Notes: generated from the letters alone by a model not told the origin. 19,517 nucleotides of DNA from an uncultured Clostridia bacterium (GCA_934153805.1 CAKPFO010000030.1:1-19517); one strand, 5' to 3'; positions 8,347-16,385 are shown, numbered from the stretch's first letter. Made by a program: numbers and translations.

Positions 8347-9410
8347 TAAAATATTTCTCCTTTTTTAACATTATATATTTTATATTTTATATTATCTAAT
8401 TCTAATTTATCTGTACAAGTTATAATTACTTGAGTATTTTTTATATTTTCTAAAAAGTTTTTTCTTCTTTTTTCATCTAACTCTGACATAAAATCGTCTA
8501 ATAATAAAATTGGATATTCTCCTATCTCATCATAAATAACTTGTAATTCAGATATTTTTAAAGATAATATTACTGTTCTATTTTGTCCTTGAGAACCATA
8601 TACATTAACTAATTCATCGTTAATATATATCATAAAATCATCTCTATGTATCCCTTTAGTTGTAAACCCTTTTATTATATCTAATTTTTTACGCTCTTTT
8701 AATATATTTAAATAATTTTCTTTATTACTGCAATCTGAAATATATTCTATTTTTATTTCTTCTTTTTCATCTGTTATTTTTTTATGAATATTATTTATTT
8801 TATTTTTTATTTTTTCTATAAATTCATTTCTATATTCGTATATTTTTACTCCATACTCTGCTAGTTTTTCATCCCAAATTTCTAACATTTCTTCTGGTTT
8901 ATTTTCTATTTTTATTTGTTTTAAATAATTATTTCTTTGTTCTATAGTTTTATTATACATATTTAATATATGTATATAATTAGGTCTTAATTGACCTATC
9001 ATTATATCTAAAAAACGCCTTCTTTTTTGTGGTCCATCTTTTAAAATATTTATATCATCTGGTGTAAAAATAACTGTATTTATTTTTCCTAATAACTCGC
9101 TTAATTTTTTTATTTTTACCCCATTTATAAATATCTCTTTTTTATTAGAAATATTTATTCTTATATTTCCTTGCCTATCACTTTTTTCATATTCTATATA
9201 TATTGATGAAAAATCTTTATTAAATTTAATTAATTCATTTTCTTTGTTAGTTCTAAAAGATTTTCCTATAGAACTAATAAATATTGATTCAATTATATTT
9301 GTTTTTCCTTGAGCATTATCTCCATAAAATATGTTTATATTTGGTTCTAGCTCTATTTCTTGTTCATCATAATTTCTAAAATTGTTTAATTTAATTTTAT
9401 TTATATACAT
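8346..9410 (-). CDS. recF: DNA replication and repair protein RecF
   Basis: A 354-residue SMC-like ATPase that binds gapped DNA and, with RecO/RecR, loads RecA at single-strand gaps; it acts at stalled forks. Walker A is GDNAQGKT (30-37), the ABC signature is YGSQGQNRT (271-279), and Walker B is ILLLDDFMSELD (301-312). Length is typical. Unusually, the ATG at 9410 has no purine-rich ribosome-binding site: the bases just upstream on the - strand read CTAACCTCCAATTTTTAACC, which resembles anti-Shine-Dalgarno sequence. The S4-domain gene (yaaA/rlbA) that normally sits between dnaN and recF is absent, and an inverted-repeat segment occupies its place. Confidence 0.97.
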   Translation of the reverse strand: MYINKIKLNNFRNYDEQEIELEPNINIFYGDNAQGKTNIIESIFISSIGKSFRTNKENELIKFNKDFSSIYIEYEKSDRQGNIRINISNKKEIFINGVKIKKLSELLGKINTVIFTPDDINILKDGPQKRRRFLDIMIGQLRPNYIHILNMYNKTIEQRNNYLKQIKIENKPEEMLEIWDEKLAEYGVKIYEYRNEFIEKIKNKINNIHKKITDEKEEIKIEYISDCSNKENYLNILKERKKLDIIKGFTTKGIHRDDFMIYINDELVNVYGSQGQNRTVILSLKISELQVIYDEIGEYPILLLDDFMSELDEKRRKNFLENIKNTQVIITCTDKLELDNIKYKIYNVKKGEIF

Positions 9411-9426
9411 ATTGAGGTTAAAAATT

Positions 9427-9556
9427 GGAGGTTAGATTTTAGAATATTTTTTTAAATTTCGTATTAGTTATACACAGTTTATTAATACATTGTGGATAAC
9501 TTTTTCTATTCTTTATCTTCTATTTTCTAACTTCTAACTTCTATTTTCCAACCTCC
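9427..9556 (-). repeat. Inverted-repeat segment filling the dnaN-recF gap, with internal DnaA boxes
   Basis: 9427-9444 pairs with 9539-9556: ten pairs (GGAGGTTAGA against TCCAACCTCC, one G-U on the - strand), a symmetric three-base mismatch, then five more pairs. The right arm begins three bases after the dnaN stop; the left arm ends just before the recF start. Inside are TTATACACA (9468-9476, one mismatch), a perfect DnaA box TGTGGATAA (9491-9499), and a short direct repeat of CTTCTAA near 9524-9540. It could be an RNA stem limiting read-through or translation of recF, or the remnant of a miniature inverted-repeat element. Confidence 0.6.
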
Positions 9557-9559
9557 CTT

Positions 9560-10675
9560 CTAATCTTTAAGTCTTATAGGTAATATCATGTATCTATAAT
9601 CACCATCATCTACTGGTCTTATTATACATGGTGAAATGCTTGTACCAAAATCTACAAAAATTTCTTCATCATCTATTGCTCGAAGAGCATCTAAGAAATA
9701 TTTTGGATTAAACCCAGCTTCTAAGTTTTGTCCTTCTGTAGAAACATACATTTCTTCTTTAGCATCTCCTGTTTGGTTAGTACAAGATATTGTAACTTTT
9801 CCTATATCTATAGATACTTTTACTGGATATTTCTTTTCTTTTTCTATACTAGATGCTGATATTAAACTAATTCTTTCAAAACAATTTTGTAAGTTATTTC
9901 TATTTACTCTTATTCTAGTTTCCCAATTTTCTGGTATAACACTTGAATAATTTAAAAATTCACCATCTAATAATCTTGTTACTAATTTACAATTTTCCAT
10001 TTCAAATAATGCTTGGTTTTTAGCAACTCCTATTTTTATTGTATCAAATGAATCTAATATTATTTTATTAACTTCATTTAATGTTCTTCCTGGAATAACA
10101 GCTGTAAAATCATTACTATTATTTTGTAAGAATTTACTTTTCCATGCTAATCTAAAACCATCTACAGCAACAACATTTAATTTATTGTTTTTAATTTCAA
10201 ATAAACATCCTGTAAAAATTGGTCTATTTTCTTCATTACTTACAGCAAATATTGTTTTTCTTATCATATCTTTTAATGTGTTTTGTTCTATTTCTATAGA
10301 ATTTTCTACATTTATTTGTGGAAGTTCTGGAAATTCATCTGGATTCATTGTTGCTAATTTATATAAAGAACCTTCACATTCTATAACTAATAGATTTTGT
10401 TCATTTAAAGAAATATTAATTTCTGTATCTGGTAATTTTCTTATAATTTCACTAAACATTATTGCATTTACTACTGTTGCTCCTTGTTCTTTAATGTCTG
10501 CATCTATTATATATTCTATTCCTATTTCTAAATCATAGGTTGTTAATTTTACTTCTTTGTCATTTGTTTGAATAAGTATACCTTCTAATATAGGCATTGT
10601 TGTTTTAGAAGCTACCGCTTTTGTTACGGAATTAATAGCTTTAAGGATTTTTTCCTTTTCACAAACGATTTTCAT
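9560..10675 (-). CDS. dnaN: DNA polymerase III beta subunit (sliding clamp)
   Basis: A 371-residue sliding clamp, the ring-shaped homodimer that tethers DNA polymerase III and recruits many repair and regulatory factors. The three-fold beta-clamp architecture spans the full length. The N-terminus (MKIVCEKEKILKAINSVTKAV), the segment ENRPIFTGCLFEI near residue 146, and the C-terminal RPVDDGDYRYMILPIRL, which forms part of the client-binding pocket, are typical. AAAGGAG stands about eleven bases before the ATG. It lies downstream of dnaA across the 326-bp origin gap, so the DnaA boxes and unwinding element lie directly in front of this gene, as in Bacillus. Confidence 0.98.
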   Translation of the reverse strand: MKIVCEKEKILKAINSVTKAVASKTTMPILEGILIQTNDKEVKLTTYDLEIGIEYIIDADIKEQGATVVNAIMFSEIIRKLPDTEINISLNEQNLLVIECEGSLYKLATMNPDEFPELPQINVENSIEIEQNTLKDMIRKTIFAVSNEENRPIFTGCLFEIKNNKLNVVAVDGFRLAWKSKFLQNNSNDFTAVIPGRTLNEVNKIILDSFDTIKIGVAKNQALFEMENCKLVTRLLDGEFLNYSSVIPENWETRIRVNRNNLQNCFERISLISASSIEKEKKYPVKVSIDIGKVTISCTNQTGDAKEEMYVSTEGQNLEAGFNPKYFLDALRAIDDEEIFVDFGTSISPCIIRPVDDGDYRYMILPIRLKD

Positions 10676-11001
10676 TTTGAATCAAACTCCTTTATATATA
10701 TTTAATAATTATAGTAGTAGTAGTAATAGGTGTTGTGGATTGTGTGGATAACTATGTGAATAGTTTATTTCCCCATGTTTTTTCATGTTGATAAGTAAGT
10801 GGATAATTTGCCAAGTTATTAACACTATAAAATTTAATTTGTTGATAAGTGACTTATAAACATGTTATATACACAAAATTCACAATACCCTGTGGATATC
10901 TAATGAGGCTATTCCGTAAGAAGAAATTGCTATCATTTTTCCAAACAGTCATTTTTCCAAACAATATTTTTAAAAAACTTAAATATTTGTTTATTTTAAA
11001 A
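10676..11001. other. oriC: Replication origin (oriC), dnaA-dnaN intergenic region
   Basis: This gap holds the unwinding module plus scattered DnaA boxes: TGTGGATAA exact at 10743-10751, and single-mismatch boxes at 10786-10794, 10798-10806, 10840-10848 and 10891-10899. All read in the same direction. This matches the incC-type dnaA-dnaN part of bipartite Firmicutes origins, with the second box cluster upstream of dnaA. At the dnaA end a 14-base direct repeat, CATTTTTCCAAACA, occurs at 10934 and 10950. Gene orientation and strand composition both diverge from this zone. Confidence 0.93.
10691..10751 (+). other. Basal origin unwinding element: AT-rich tract, six DnaA-trios, two DnaA boxes
   Basis: Read leftward from the boxes: TGTGGATAA (10743-10751) abuts a weaker box TGTGGATTG (10734-10742), then a four-base spacer (10730-10733), then six in-phase triplets TAG-TAG-TAG-TAG-TAA-TAG (10712-10729), then an A/T-only tract (10691-10711). 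In the 3'-to-5' direction the triplets read GAT/AAT, the DnaA-trio consensus. This is the order described for the Bacillus subtilis basal unwinding system, so first strand opening is expected at about 10691-10711, immediately before dnaN. Confidence 0.88.
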
Positions 11002-12333
11002 CTATTGATTCGATAATAGAATGTTTTTCACACTATCCACAATCATCTTTGTATTTTTATTTTCTTTTATTTCTTTTTCTATTTTATTGCAAGCATGCAG
11101 CACAGTTGTATGATCTCTATTTCCAAAATCCTTTCCTATTTGTGGTAAAGAAAGTTGAGGAACGCATCTACATAGATACATTGCAATTTGTCTTGGAAAT
11201 ACAATATCGTTAGATCTTTTTATACCTACCAAATCTCTAGCATCTATATTAAAGTATTTAGCAACTGTCTCTTGAATAAAAGCAGATGAAATAACTTTAT
11301 CTTTTGAAGACACTATTTCATTTATTGCCCATTCTGACATTTCCATAGTAATAGGACTATTTATTAAAGAAGATCTTGCTATTAATTTGTTTAATGCTCC
11401 TTCTAATTCTCTAATGTTAGTATCAATCCTATTTGCAATATTAGATAATATCATATCGTCTATAACAATATTGTCTAATTGAGCTTTCTTTCTTAAAATT
11501 GCTAGACGTGTTTCATAATCTGCATTTGAAATATCGGCAATTAAACCCCATTCAAATCTAGATTTTAACCTATCTTCTAATAAGTTAATATCTTTTGGAG
11601 GTCTATCACTAGAAAGAATAATTTGTTTACCACTTTCATGCAAAGTATTGAAAGTATGGAAAAATTCTTCCTGGATTCTCTCTTTTCCAGCAATAAATTG
11701 AATATCATCAATTAATAGAACATCTATATTTCTATATTTGTTCCTAAATTGTTCCATTGTATTATCTTTAATACCATTAATTAATTGGTTAGTAAATTTT
11801 TCAGAAGTAACATATAAAATATTAACATTTTTATTGTTTCTTAAAATTTCATTACCAATTGCATGCATCAAGTGGGTCTTTCCAAGACCAACTCCACCAT
11901 ATATAAAAAGTGGATTATAAGAGGTCGCTGGAGCTTCTGCAACAGCTAAAGCAGCTGCATGAGCAAAACGGTTATTATTTCCAACAACGAAAGAATCAAA
12001 TGTATACTTAGGATTTAATGTTTCGTTAAAATAACTACCGTTTAAATTTGAATTTGGTTTTTGAGTGATAGGATTATTAGCATCTTCATTAGAAATAATC
12101 GTAACACTACATTCTTTGTTTGTTAGAAACTTAAAAGTATTTACTAATAATTCATGGTATTTAGAATCCAAGTAATCTTTTTTAAAAGAAGTTGGTGTTC
12201 TAAGAACTACATTTCCCGAATTAATACTTTCTATTTCTAAATCTTTAATCCAAGTATCAAAAGAAATACTAGTAGTTTCTTCTTTTAATAACTCTTTAGC
12301 TTTTGTAAGAAGTTCATCTAATTCTTGTTGCAT
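11002..12333 (-). CDS. dnaA: Chromosomal replication initiator protein DnaA
   Basis: The 443-residue AAA+ initiator that binds the 9-mer boxes on both sides of its gene, loads onto the trios as an ATP-bound filament and opens the origin. Domain I is residues 1-80, with a short linker (domain II) to about 108. The AAA+ core has Walker A GGVGLGKTH (145-153), Walker B LLIDDIQF (206-213) and the sensor/arginine-finger region LEDRLKSRFEWGL (252-264). The C-terminal helix-turn-helix carries the DnaA signature GNRDHTTVLHACNKIE. Length is normal. GGAAGGATT provides the ribosome-binding site. The two perfect DnaA boxes 40-60 bases upstream suggest autoregulation. Confidence 0.98.
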   Translation of the reverse strand: MQQELDELLTKAKELLKEETTSISFDTWIKDLEIESINSGNVVLRTPTSFKKDYLDSKYHELLVNTFKFLTNKECSVTIISNEDANNPITQKPNSNLNGSYFNETLNPKYTFDSFVVGNNNRFAHAAALAVAEAPATSYNPLFIYGGVGLGKTHLMHAIGNEILRNNKNVNILYVTSEKFTNQLINGIKDNTMEQFRNKYRNIDVLLIDDIQFIAGKERIQEEFFHTFNTLHESGKQIILSSDRPPKDINLLEDRLKSRFEWGLIADISNADYETRLAILRKKAQLDNIVIDDMILSNIANRIDTNIRELEGALNKLIARSSLINSPITMEMSEWAINEIVSSKDKVISSAFIQETVAKYFNIDARDLVGIKRSNDIVFPRQIAMYLCRCVPQLSLPQIGKDFGNRDHTTVLHACNKIEKEIKENKNTKMIVDSVKNILLSNQ

Positions 12334-12375
12334 TTAGTTCAATCCTTCCAAAAAAAATATATTAGGAAAATAAAG

Positions 12376-12407
12376 TTATCCACAAAATTATCCACACCTG
12401 TGAATAA
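12376..12407. other. DnaA box cluster upstream of dnaA (second half of the bipartite origin)
   Basis: Two perfect boxes TTATCCACA (12376-12384 and 12388-12396) are followed by the oppositely oriented single-mismatch box TGTGAATAA (12399-12407). They lie between the predicted dnaA promoter and the dnaA start, where bound DnaA would both belong to the origin and repress its own gene. Confidence 0.88.
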
Positions 12408-12471
12408 TTACGCAAAAAGCAACTTTAAGATTTAAATCATTAAAAAACTTCTTTTTTCCCTATGTTCTATT

Positions 12472-12500
12472 ATAATATAAAAATAAATTAAAATAGTCAA
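12472..12500 (-). promoter_or_regulatory. Predicted dnaA promoter
   Basis: On the - strand TTGACT (12500-12495) and TATTAT (12477-12472) are 17 bases apart, one mismatch each from sigma-A consensus. The start point would fall near 12465, leaving a leader of about 130 bases containing the DnaA boxes. Confidence 0.6.
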
Positions 12501-12537
12501 GAAAAAAGAAAAAAATAATTAAATTTAAAGCAAACTA

Positions 12538-12566
12538 TTGACATAAATTTCTTTATAATATATAAT
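12538..12566 (+). promoter_or_regulatory. Consensus sigma-A promoter of rpmH
   Basis: TTGACA (12538-12543) and TATAAT (12561-12566) are both perfect and 17 bases apart, giving a start near 12573. This is the strongest promoter visible in the window and fits a ribosomal protein gene. It is back to back with the dnaA promoter 40 bases away. Confidence 0.9.
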
Positions 12567-12631
12567 AAGTAAGCTTATTAATTGAGAATAATCCGTTTAC
12601 GGTGTAAATAAATACAGGAGGTGCGAATAAA

Positions 12632-12766
12632 ATGAAAAGAACTTTTCAACCAAAAAAAAGACAAGAACAAAAAGAACATGGTTTTATGAAAAGAATGAAA
12701 ACTAGATCAGGAAGAAATTTATTAAAAGCAAGACGTGCAAAAGGAAGAAAAAAAATAAGTGCGTAA
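12632..12766 (+). CDS. rpmH: 50S ribosomal protein L34
   Basis: A 44-residue, very basic protein (MKRTFQPKKRQEQKEHGFMKRM and onward, ending RRAKGRKKISA), with the full-length L34 pattern including the usual TRSGRNLLKARRAKGR core. L34 binds 23S rRNA in the large ribosomal subunit. AGGAGGTG lies about nine bases before the ATG, the best ribosome-binding site in the window. It is preceded by a consensus promoter and followed by a terminator with a T-run, so much of its transcription stops before rnpA and part reads through. Confidence 0.97.
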   Translation: MKRTFQPKKRQEQKEHGFMKRMKTRSGRNLLKARRAKGRKKISA

Positions 12767-12772
12767 AACTAG

Positions 12773-12805
12773 AGGCCACGTATATTTAATTATGTGGTCT
12801 TTTTT
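12773..12805 (+). terminator. Rho-independent terminator after rpmH
   Basis: AGGCCACGTA (12773-12782) pairs with TATGTGGTCT (12791-12800), with two G-U pairs and an eight-base loop, followed by a T-run to 12805. It probably attenuates rather than fully blocks transcription into rnpA. Confidence 0.88.
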
Positions 12806-12865
12806 GTAAATTACTTAATATTGTATGAGTAAAATTTATCCTTTTGCTTTAGGAGGAAATTTAAA

Positions 12866-13207
12866 GTGAGGAAAATAAAGACATTAAAAAAGAATTATGA
12901 ATTTAAAAATGTTTTAAATAAGGGTAAATTTTATAAAGGAAAGTATGTAACTATATATATATCAAAAAATAATGAAGATTTAAACAAAATAGGAATAGCA
13001 GTAAATAAAAGAATAGCTAAAGCTAATAAAAGAAATAGGCTAAAAAGATTAATAAGGGAAAGCTATAGATTGCAAAAAGAAAATTTGAAAAAAGGGTATA
13101 ATATAGTATTTATATGGAATAAGCAAGCAAATGTATTAAATAATAATTATAAAAATGTTAGTCAAGATATAATAGAATTATTTAATAGAGCAGGAATGTA
13201 TAGATGA
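12866..13207 (+). CDS. rnpA: Ribonuclease P protein component
   Basis: A 113-residue basic protein that joins the RNase P catalytic RNA to remove 5' leaders from precursor tRNAs. The family's RNR motif is KRNRLKRLIRES (55-66), following the IGIAVNKRIAKA strand-turn. The start codon is GTG, with AGGAGGAAAT six to fifteen bases upstream. The gene overlaps yidD by four bases (ATGA), so the two are translationally coupled. The rpmH-rnpA pairing is nearly universal in bacteria. Confidence 0.97.
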   Translation: MRKIKTLKKNYEFKNVLNKGKFYKGKYVTIYISKNNEDLNKIGIAVNKRIAKANKRNRLKRLIRESYRLQKENLKKGYNIVFIWNKQANVLNNNYKNVSQDIIELFNRAGMYR

Positions 13208-13422
13208 AAAGATTGTTTATTGAAATAATAAAAATATATAAAAAGACAATTTCTCCAATATTAAGTTATTTTGGAATAAAATGTAAATATTATCCAACTT
13301 GTTCAGAATACACAATGCAAGCAATACAAAAGTATGGAATAATAAGAGGATGTTTTTTAGGAATTAAACGTATTTTAAAGTGCAATCCATTTAGTAAAGG
13401 TGGATATGACCCTTTAAAATAA
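13204..13422 (+). CDS. yidD: Membrane protein insertion efficiency factor YidD
   Basis: A 72-residue member of the YidD family, which assists YidC-dependent insertion of inner-membrane proteins. Signature blocks are CKYYPTCSEYT (27-37) and CNPFSKGGYDPL (about 60-71), with the conserved cysteines present. The amphipathic, basic N-terminus (MKRLFIEIIKIYKKTISP) likely lies on the inner membrane face. It starts inside the rnpA stop and is followed 21 bases later by yidC. Confidence 0.95.
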   Translation: MKRLFIEIIKIYKKTISPILSYFGIKCKYYPTCSEYTMQAIQKYGIIRGCFLGIKRILKCNPFSKGGYDPLK

Positions 13423-13443
13423 AATGAAAGGAAACAATAGAGT

Positions 13444-14349
13444 ATGGGAGCTATATCAAGCTTATTTGGTTATATATTAAATGCATTATATAATCTTTTT
13501 AACAATTATGGTATTGCTATTATTATATTTTCAATATTATTAAGAATAATACTAATACCAATTACTATAAAACAACAAAAAACAATGAAAAAAACTACAA
13601 AAATGCAACAAGAAATGAACAGCATAAGGGAAAAATATAAAAACGATCCTGAAAAATTAAATCAAGAAACGATAGAATTATATAAAAGAGAAAATATGAG
13701 TCCATTTAGTGGATGCTTAAGTGCAATTTTACAATTAGTTATAATTCTTGCAGTTTTCTGGCTTGTAAGTCAACCTCTTACATATATGAAAAAAGTACAA
13801 AATTCAGAATTGTTTAATGAATATAAACAAAAAATAGAAGAACAAACTGATACAAAGTCAACATATAAAGAAATAGCAATTATTGATAAGGTAGAATCAG
13901 ATTACCAAGAAATATTAAATAATTTAAATGACGAAAACGTTGAAAATAGAGAAGAATTGGAAAATAGAAAGAATCAATTAGAAGAATTAAGAATTAATAT
14001 GGAATTCTTAGGACTAGATTTAAGTAAAGTTCCAACACAAAGCTTAAATGATTGGAAAGTATATGTAATACCTGTATTATATGTTATAACATCATTTATA
14101 TCTATAAGATTAACAACTAAGACACAAAATAGTAAAAATGACAATGAAGTAAAATCTGCAGAAGCAGAAAGCATGGAACAAATGAACAAATCAATGTCAT
14201 ATATGATGCCAATAATGTCTATATCAATTGCTGCAATAGCTCCTTTAGGACTTGCATTATATTGGTTAGTAAGTAACATCTTAATGATTTTTGAAAGACT
14301 TATAATAAATAAATTTATGAACTCTAAGGAGGGACAAGAAGATGCCTAA
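13444..14349 (+). CDS. yidC: Membrane protein insertase YidC/SpoIIIJ (Oxa1 family)
   Basis: A 301-residue Oxa1/Alb3/YidC-family insertase that places proteins into the cytoplasmic membrane, alone or with Sec. The first core helix carries the conserved basic residue R34 (ILLRIILIP); a basic coiled cytoplasmic hairpin follows (about 42-85), then SPFSGCLSAILQLVIILAVFWLV. The last helices (about 205-222 and 254-285) contain MMPIMSISIAAIAPLGLALYW. There is no lipoprotein signal or lipobox, unlike Bacillus SpoIIIJ. An unusually long, charged loop (about 117-200) separates the second and third membrane regions. The gene overlaps jag by eight bases. Confidence 0.95.
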   Translation: MGAISSLFGYILNALYNLFNNYGIAIIIFSILLRIILIPITIKQQKTMKKTTKMQQEMNSIREKYKNDPEKLNQETIELYKRENMSPFSGCLSAILQLVIILAVFWLVSQPLTYMKKVQNSELFNEYKQKIEEQTDTKSTYKEIAIIDKVESDYQEILNNLNDENVENREELENRKNQLEELRINMEFLGLDLSKVPTQSLNDWKVYVIPVLYVITSFISIRLTTKTQNSKNDNEVKSAEAESMEQMNKSMSYMMPIMSISIAAIAPLGLALYWLVSNILMIFERLIINKFMNSKEGQEDA

Positions 14350-15046
14350 CAGTATTATTTCAGAAGGAAAAACAACAACAGAAGCAATAGAAAATGGTTT
14401 AAAACAATTAAATGTTTCTAAAGATAAAGTAGAAATTAAAGTGTTAGAAAATGAAGAAAAAAGAAGTTTTTTTAGTATATTAGCACCTAGAGTAGTAAAA
14501 GTAGAATTAACAGTAAAAGAAAACAAAAATGTAAAAGAAACAACAAATTACCAAGAAAAAGCAAAAAACAAAGAGTACAATAAAAATATAGATGAAATTG
14601 AAAGTGCCAAAAAAGAGATAGAAGAATTTTTAAGAAAGTTTATAAGCAATGTAGATGAAAGCTTAGAATATGAAGTAAAAATAGAAGACAGCACAATAAA
14701 AATAAATATAGACGGAAATGCATCAGGATTACTTATAGGATATAGAGGAGAAACGTTAAATTCTTTACAAGTAATATTATCTTCAATAGCCAATAAAAGT
14801 ACTAAGGAAAGAATCCAAGTTATCTTAAATATAGCAAATTATAAAGAAAAAAGAGAAAAAATACTTGAAGAATTAGCTGAAAAAGTTTCAAAAACTGTGA
14901 TGAAAACAGGGAAAAATATTACATTAGAGCCAATGAATGCATATGAAAGAAAAATTATACATAGCAAATTGCAAAATAATGCAAGAATAGAGACATATAG
15001 TATTGGCGAAGGTGAAAATAGAAGAATAGTAATTGCAAAGAAATAA
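14342..15046 (+). CDS. jag: RNA-binding protein Jag/KhpB (SpoIIIJ-associated)
   Basis: A 234-residue protein with the three Jag parts: an N-terminal Jag-N domain (about 1-58, with KRSFFSILAPRVVKVELTV), a Lys/Glu-rich linker (about 59-95), a KH domain with the GXXG-type loop IGYRGETL (132-139), and a C-terminal R3H domain with RKIIH (203-207). KhpB binds many RNAs, often with KhpA, and influences cell division and wall synthesis in streptococci. AAGGAGGG lies inside the end of yidC, and the start overlaps yidC by eight bases, so the pair is coupled. Confidence 0.95.
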   Translation: MPNSIISEGKTTTEAIENGLKQLNVSKDKVEIKVLENEEKRSFFSILAPRVVKVELTVKENKNVKETTNYQEKAKNKEYNKNIDEIESAKKEIEEFLRKFISNVDESLEYEVKIEDSTIKINIDGNASGLLIGYRGETLNSLQVILSSIANKSTKERIQVILNIANYKEKREKILEELAEKVSKTVMKTGKNITLEPMNAYERKIIHSKLQNNARIETYSIGEGENRRIVIAKK

Positions 15047-15063
15047 TTTAATATAATAAAATC

Positions 15064-15134
15064 AGAAGTCAAAGTGAAGATTTTAATTTAAGTATATTTT
15101 TATATATTTATATTAATCTAGTACTTTGACTTTT
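15064..15134 (+). terminator. Long hairpin in the jag-MFS gap, possible terminator or leader structure
   Basis: 15064-15076 pairs with 15122-15134 (13 pairs including two G-U; core AAGTCAAAGT with ACTTTGACTT), and AGATT/AATCT (15078-15082, 15115-15119) continues the stem inward. The right arm ends in TTTT. It may terminate the jag transcript or be the leader of the following membrane-protein gene. Confidence 0.5.
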
Positions 15135-15178
15135 ATAGTAGAATAAATATAAAAATATATGAAAGGGAAAATATAATA

Positions 15179-16366
15179 ATGGAAACAGAAAAATTGAGCA
15201 AAAGTGCAAAATCATTAATGGCATGCGAAATAATAAATTCAATAATAGACTTATTTTTAAGTACTTTTTTAGTAGCTTATTTATTAAATATAACAAATGA
15301 AAATATAGGTTATGTAGCGGTTTATTATATAATAGATTATGCGATTACAGCGATTAGTATGTACATATTAGGATTCTTTTTAAAAAAATATAACATAGCT
15401 AATATATATAGGATTGGTATATTTTTAAAATGCATATTTGTAATTATAATTGTTTTTTTAAAACAAAATATTCAAAACTATATAGTTTTTATAGCTTTTA
15501 TATTAGGAGTTTCAGAAACTACATATTGGGGGCCATGTGACAACTTAGTTGGGTATGTAACAAATAATAAAAATAGAATTAAATATACTGCCAATAAAAA
15601 AATAATAAGAAGCATTGTGAAAATAGTAATGCCATTAATATTGGGAACATCAATAGAATTACTTTCTTTTTACAAAGTATCTGGATATATAATGATTTTG
15701 GCTATTATACAAGTACTAATATCGTTACGAATAAAAGTAGAAAATGAAAACAAAGAAAAATTTAATTTAACAGGTTTCTTGAAAGAAATAAAAAATAATC
15801 AAAAAAATAAAAGATTAAAGGTTATATATAAAGCATCTATTCTTTATGGAGTATTATTAAATATTATTCCTACGTTGATAACAATAATTATAATAATGAC
15901 ATTTAAGACTAATTTTCAATTAGGAGTTTTAAATACAATATTTTCAATATGTTCTATGTTATCACTATACATATTTAAAAAATTTTACAAAAAAAGGAAC
16001 ATAAAAAATATATTAATATTATGCGGGCTGTTATCAGTAATAAGTGTAATAAGCTTATTAATAAATATAGGAAAATTGGAATTGATTTTATATAATTTTG
16101 TAAGTAGTATTTTTATAATTATCTTAGAAGTTATATTTAACATAGAAAGATTTAATAATTTTGATAATGGAATTCAGGAAAAATATATAATAGAAAATCA
16201 AATTTTTATAAATATTATCATGCAGATAGGAAGAATAATAGGATATATTTTATTACTTATAGCTAGTATATTGAATAATATAATATATTTTAAATGTATA
16301 TTATTATTAGCTACAATATGTATACCTATTTATAGTTTTTATATGTATCAATTGCAAGAAAAGTAA
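15179..16366 (+). CDS. Major facilitator superfamily-type membrane protein
   Basis: A 395-residue polytopic protein with about 11-12 hydrophobic segments and a basic mid-protein break (about 182-212, KVENENKEKFNLTGFLKEIKNN) between two six-helix halves, the layout of an MFS transporter. The first half carries charged loops typical of the fold (GFFLKKYNIANIYR, about 65-78) and the motif YWGPCDN near 119. Substrate and direction cannot be told; some YQGE-type clostridial transporters look similar, but I would not assign it. AAAGGGAAAA precedes the ATG. It is inserted between jag and mnmE, which are usually direct neighbours, and ends 19 bases before mnmE, so the two are probably co-transcribed. 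Confidence 0.78.
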   Translation: METEKLSKSAKSLMACEIINSIIDLFLSTFLVAYLLNITNENIGYVAVYYIIDYAITAISMYILGFFLKKYNIANIYRIGIFLKCIFVIIIVFLKQNIQNYIVFIAFILGVSETTYWGPCDNLVGYVTNNKNRIKYTANKKIIRSIVKIVMPLILGTSIELLSFYKVSGYIMILAIIQVLISLRIKVENENKEKFNLTGFLKEIKNNQKNKRLKVIYKASILYGVLLNIIPTLITIIIIMTFKTNFQLGVLNTIFSICSMLSLYIFKKFYKKRNIKNILILCGLLSVISVISLLINIGKLELILYNFVSSIFIIILEVIFNIERFNNFDNGIQEKYIIENQIFINIIMQIGRIIGYILLLIASILNNIIYFKCILLLATICIPIYSFYMYQLQEK

Positions 16367-16385
16367 TGTAAAAAAGGAGAAAAAA

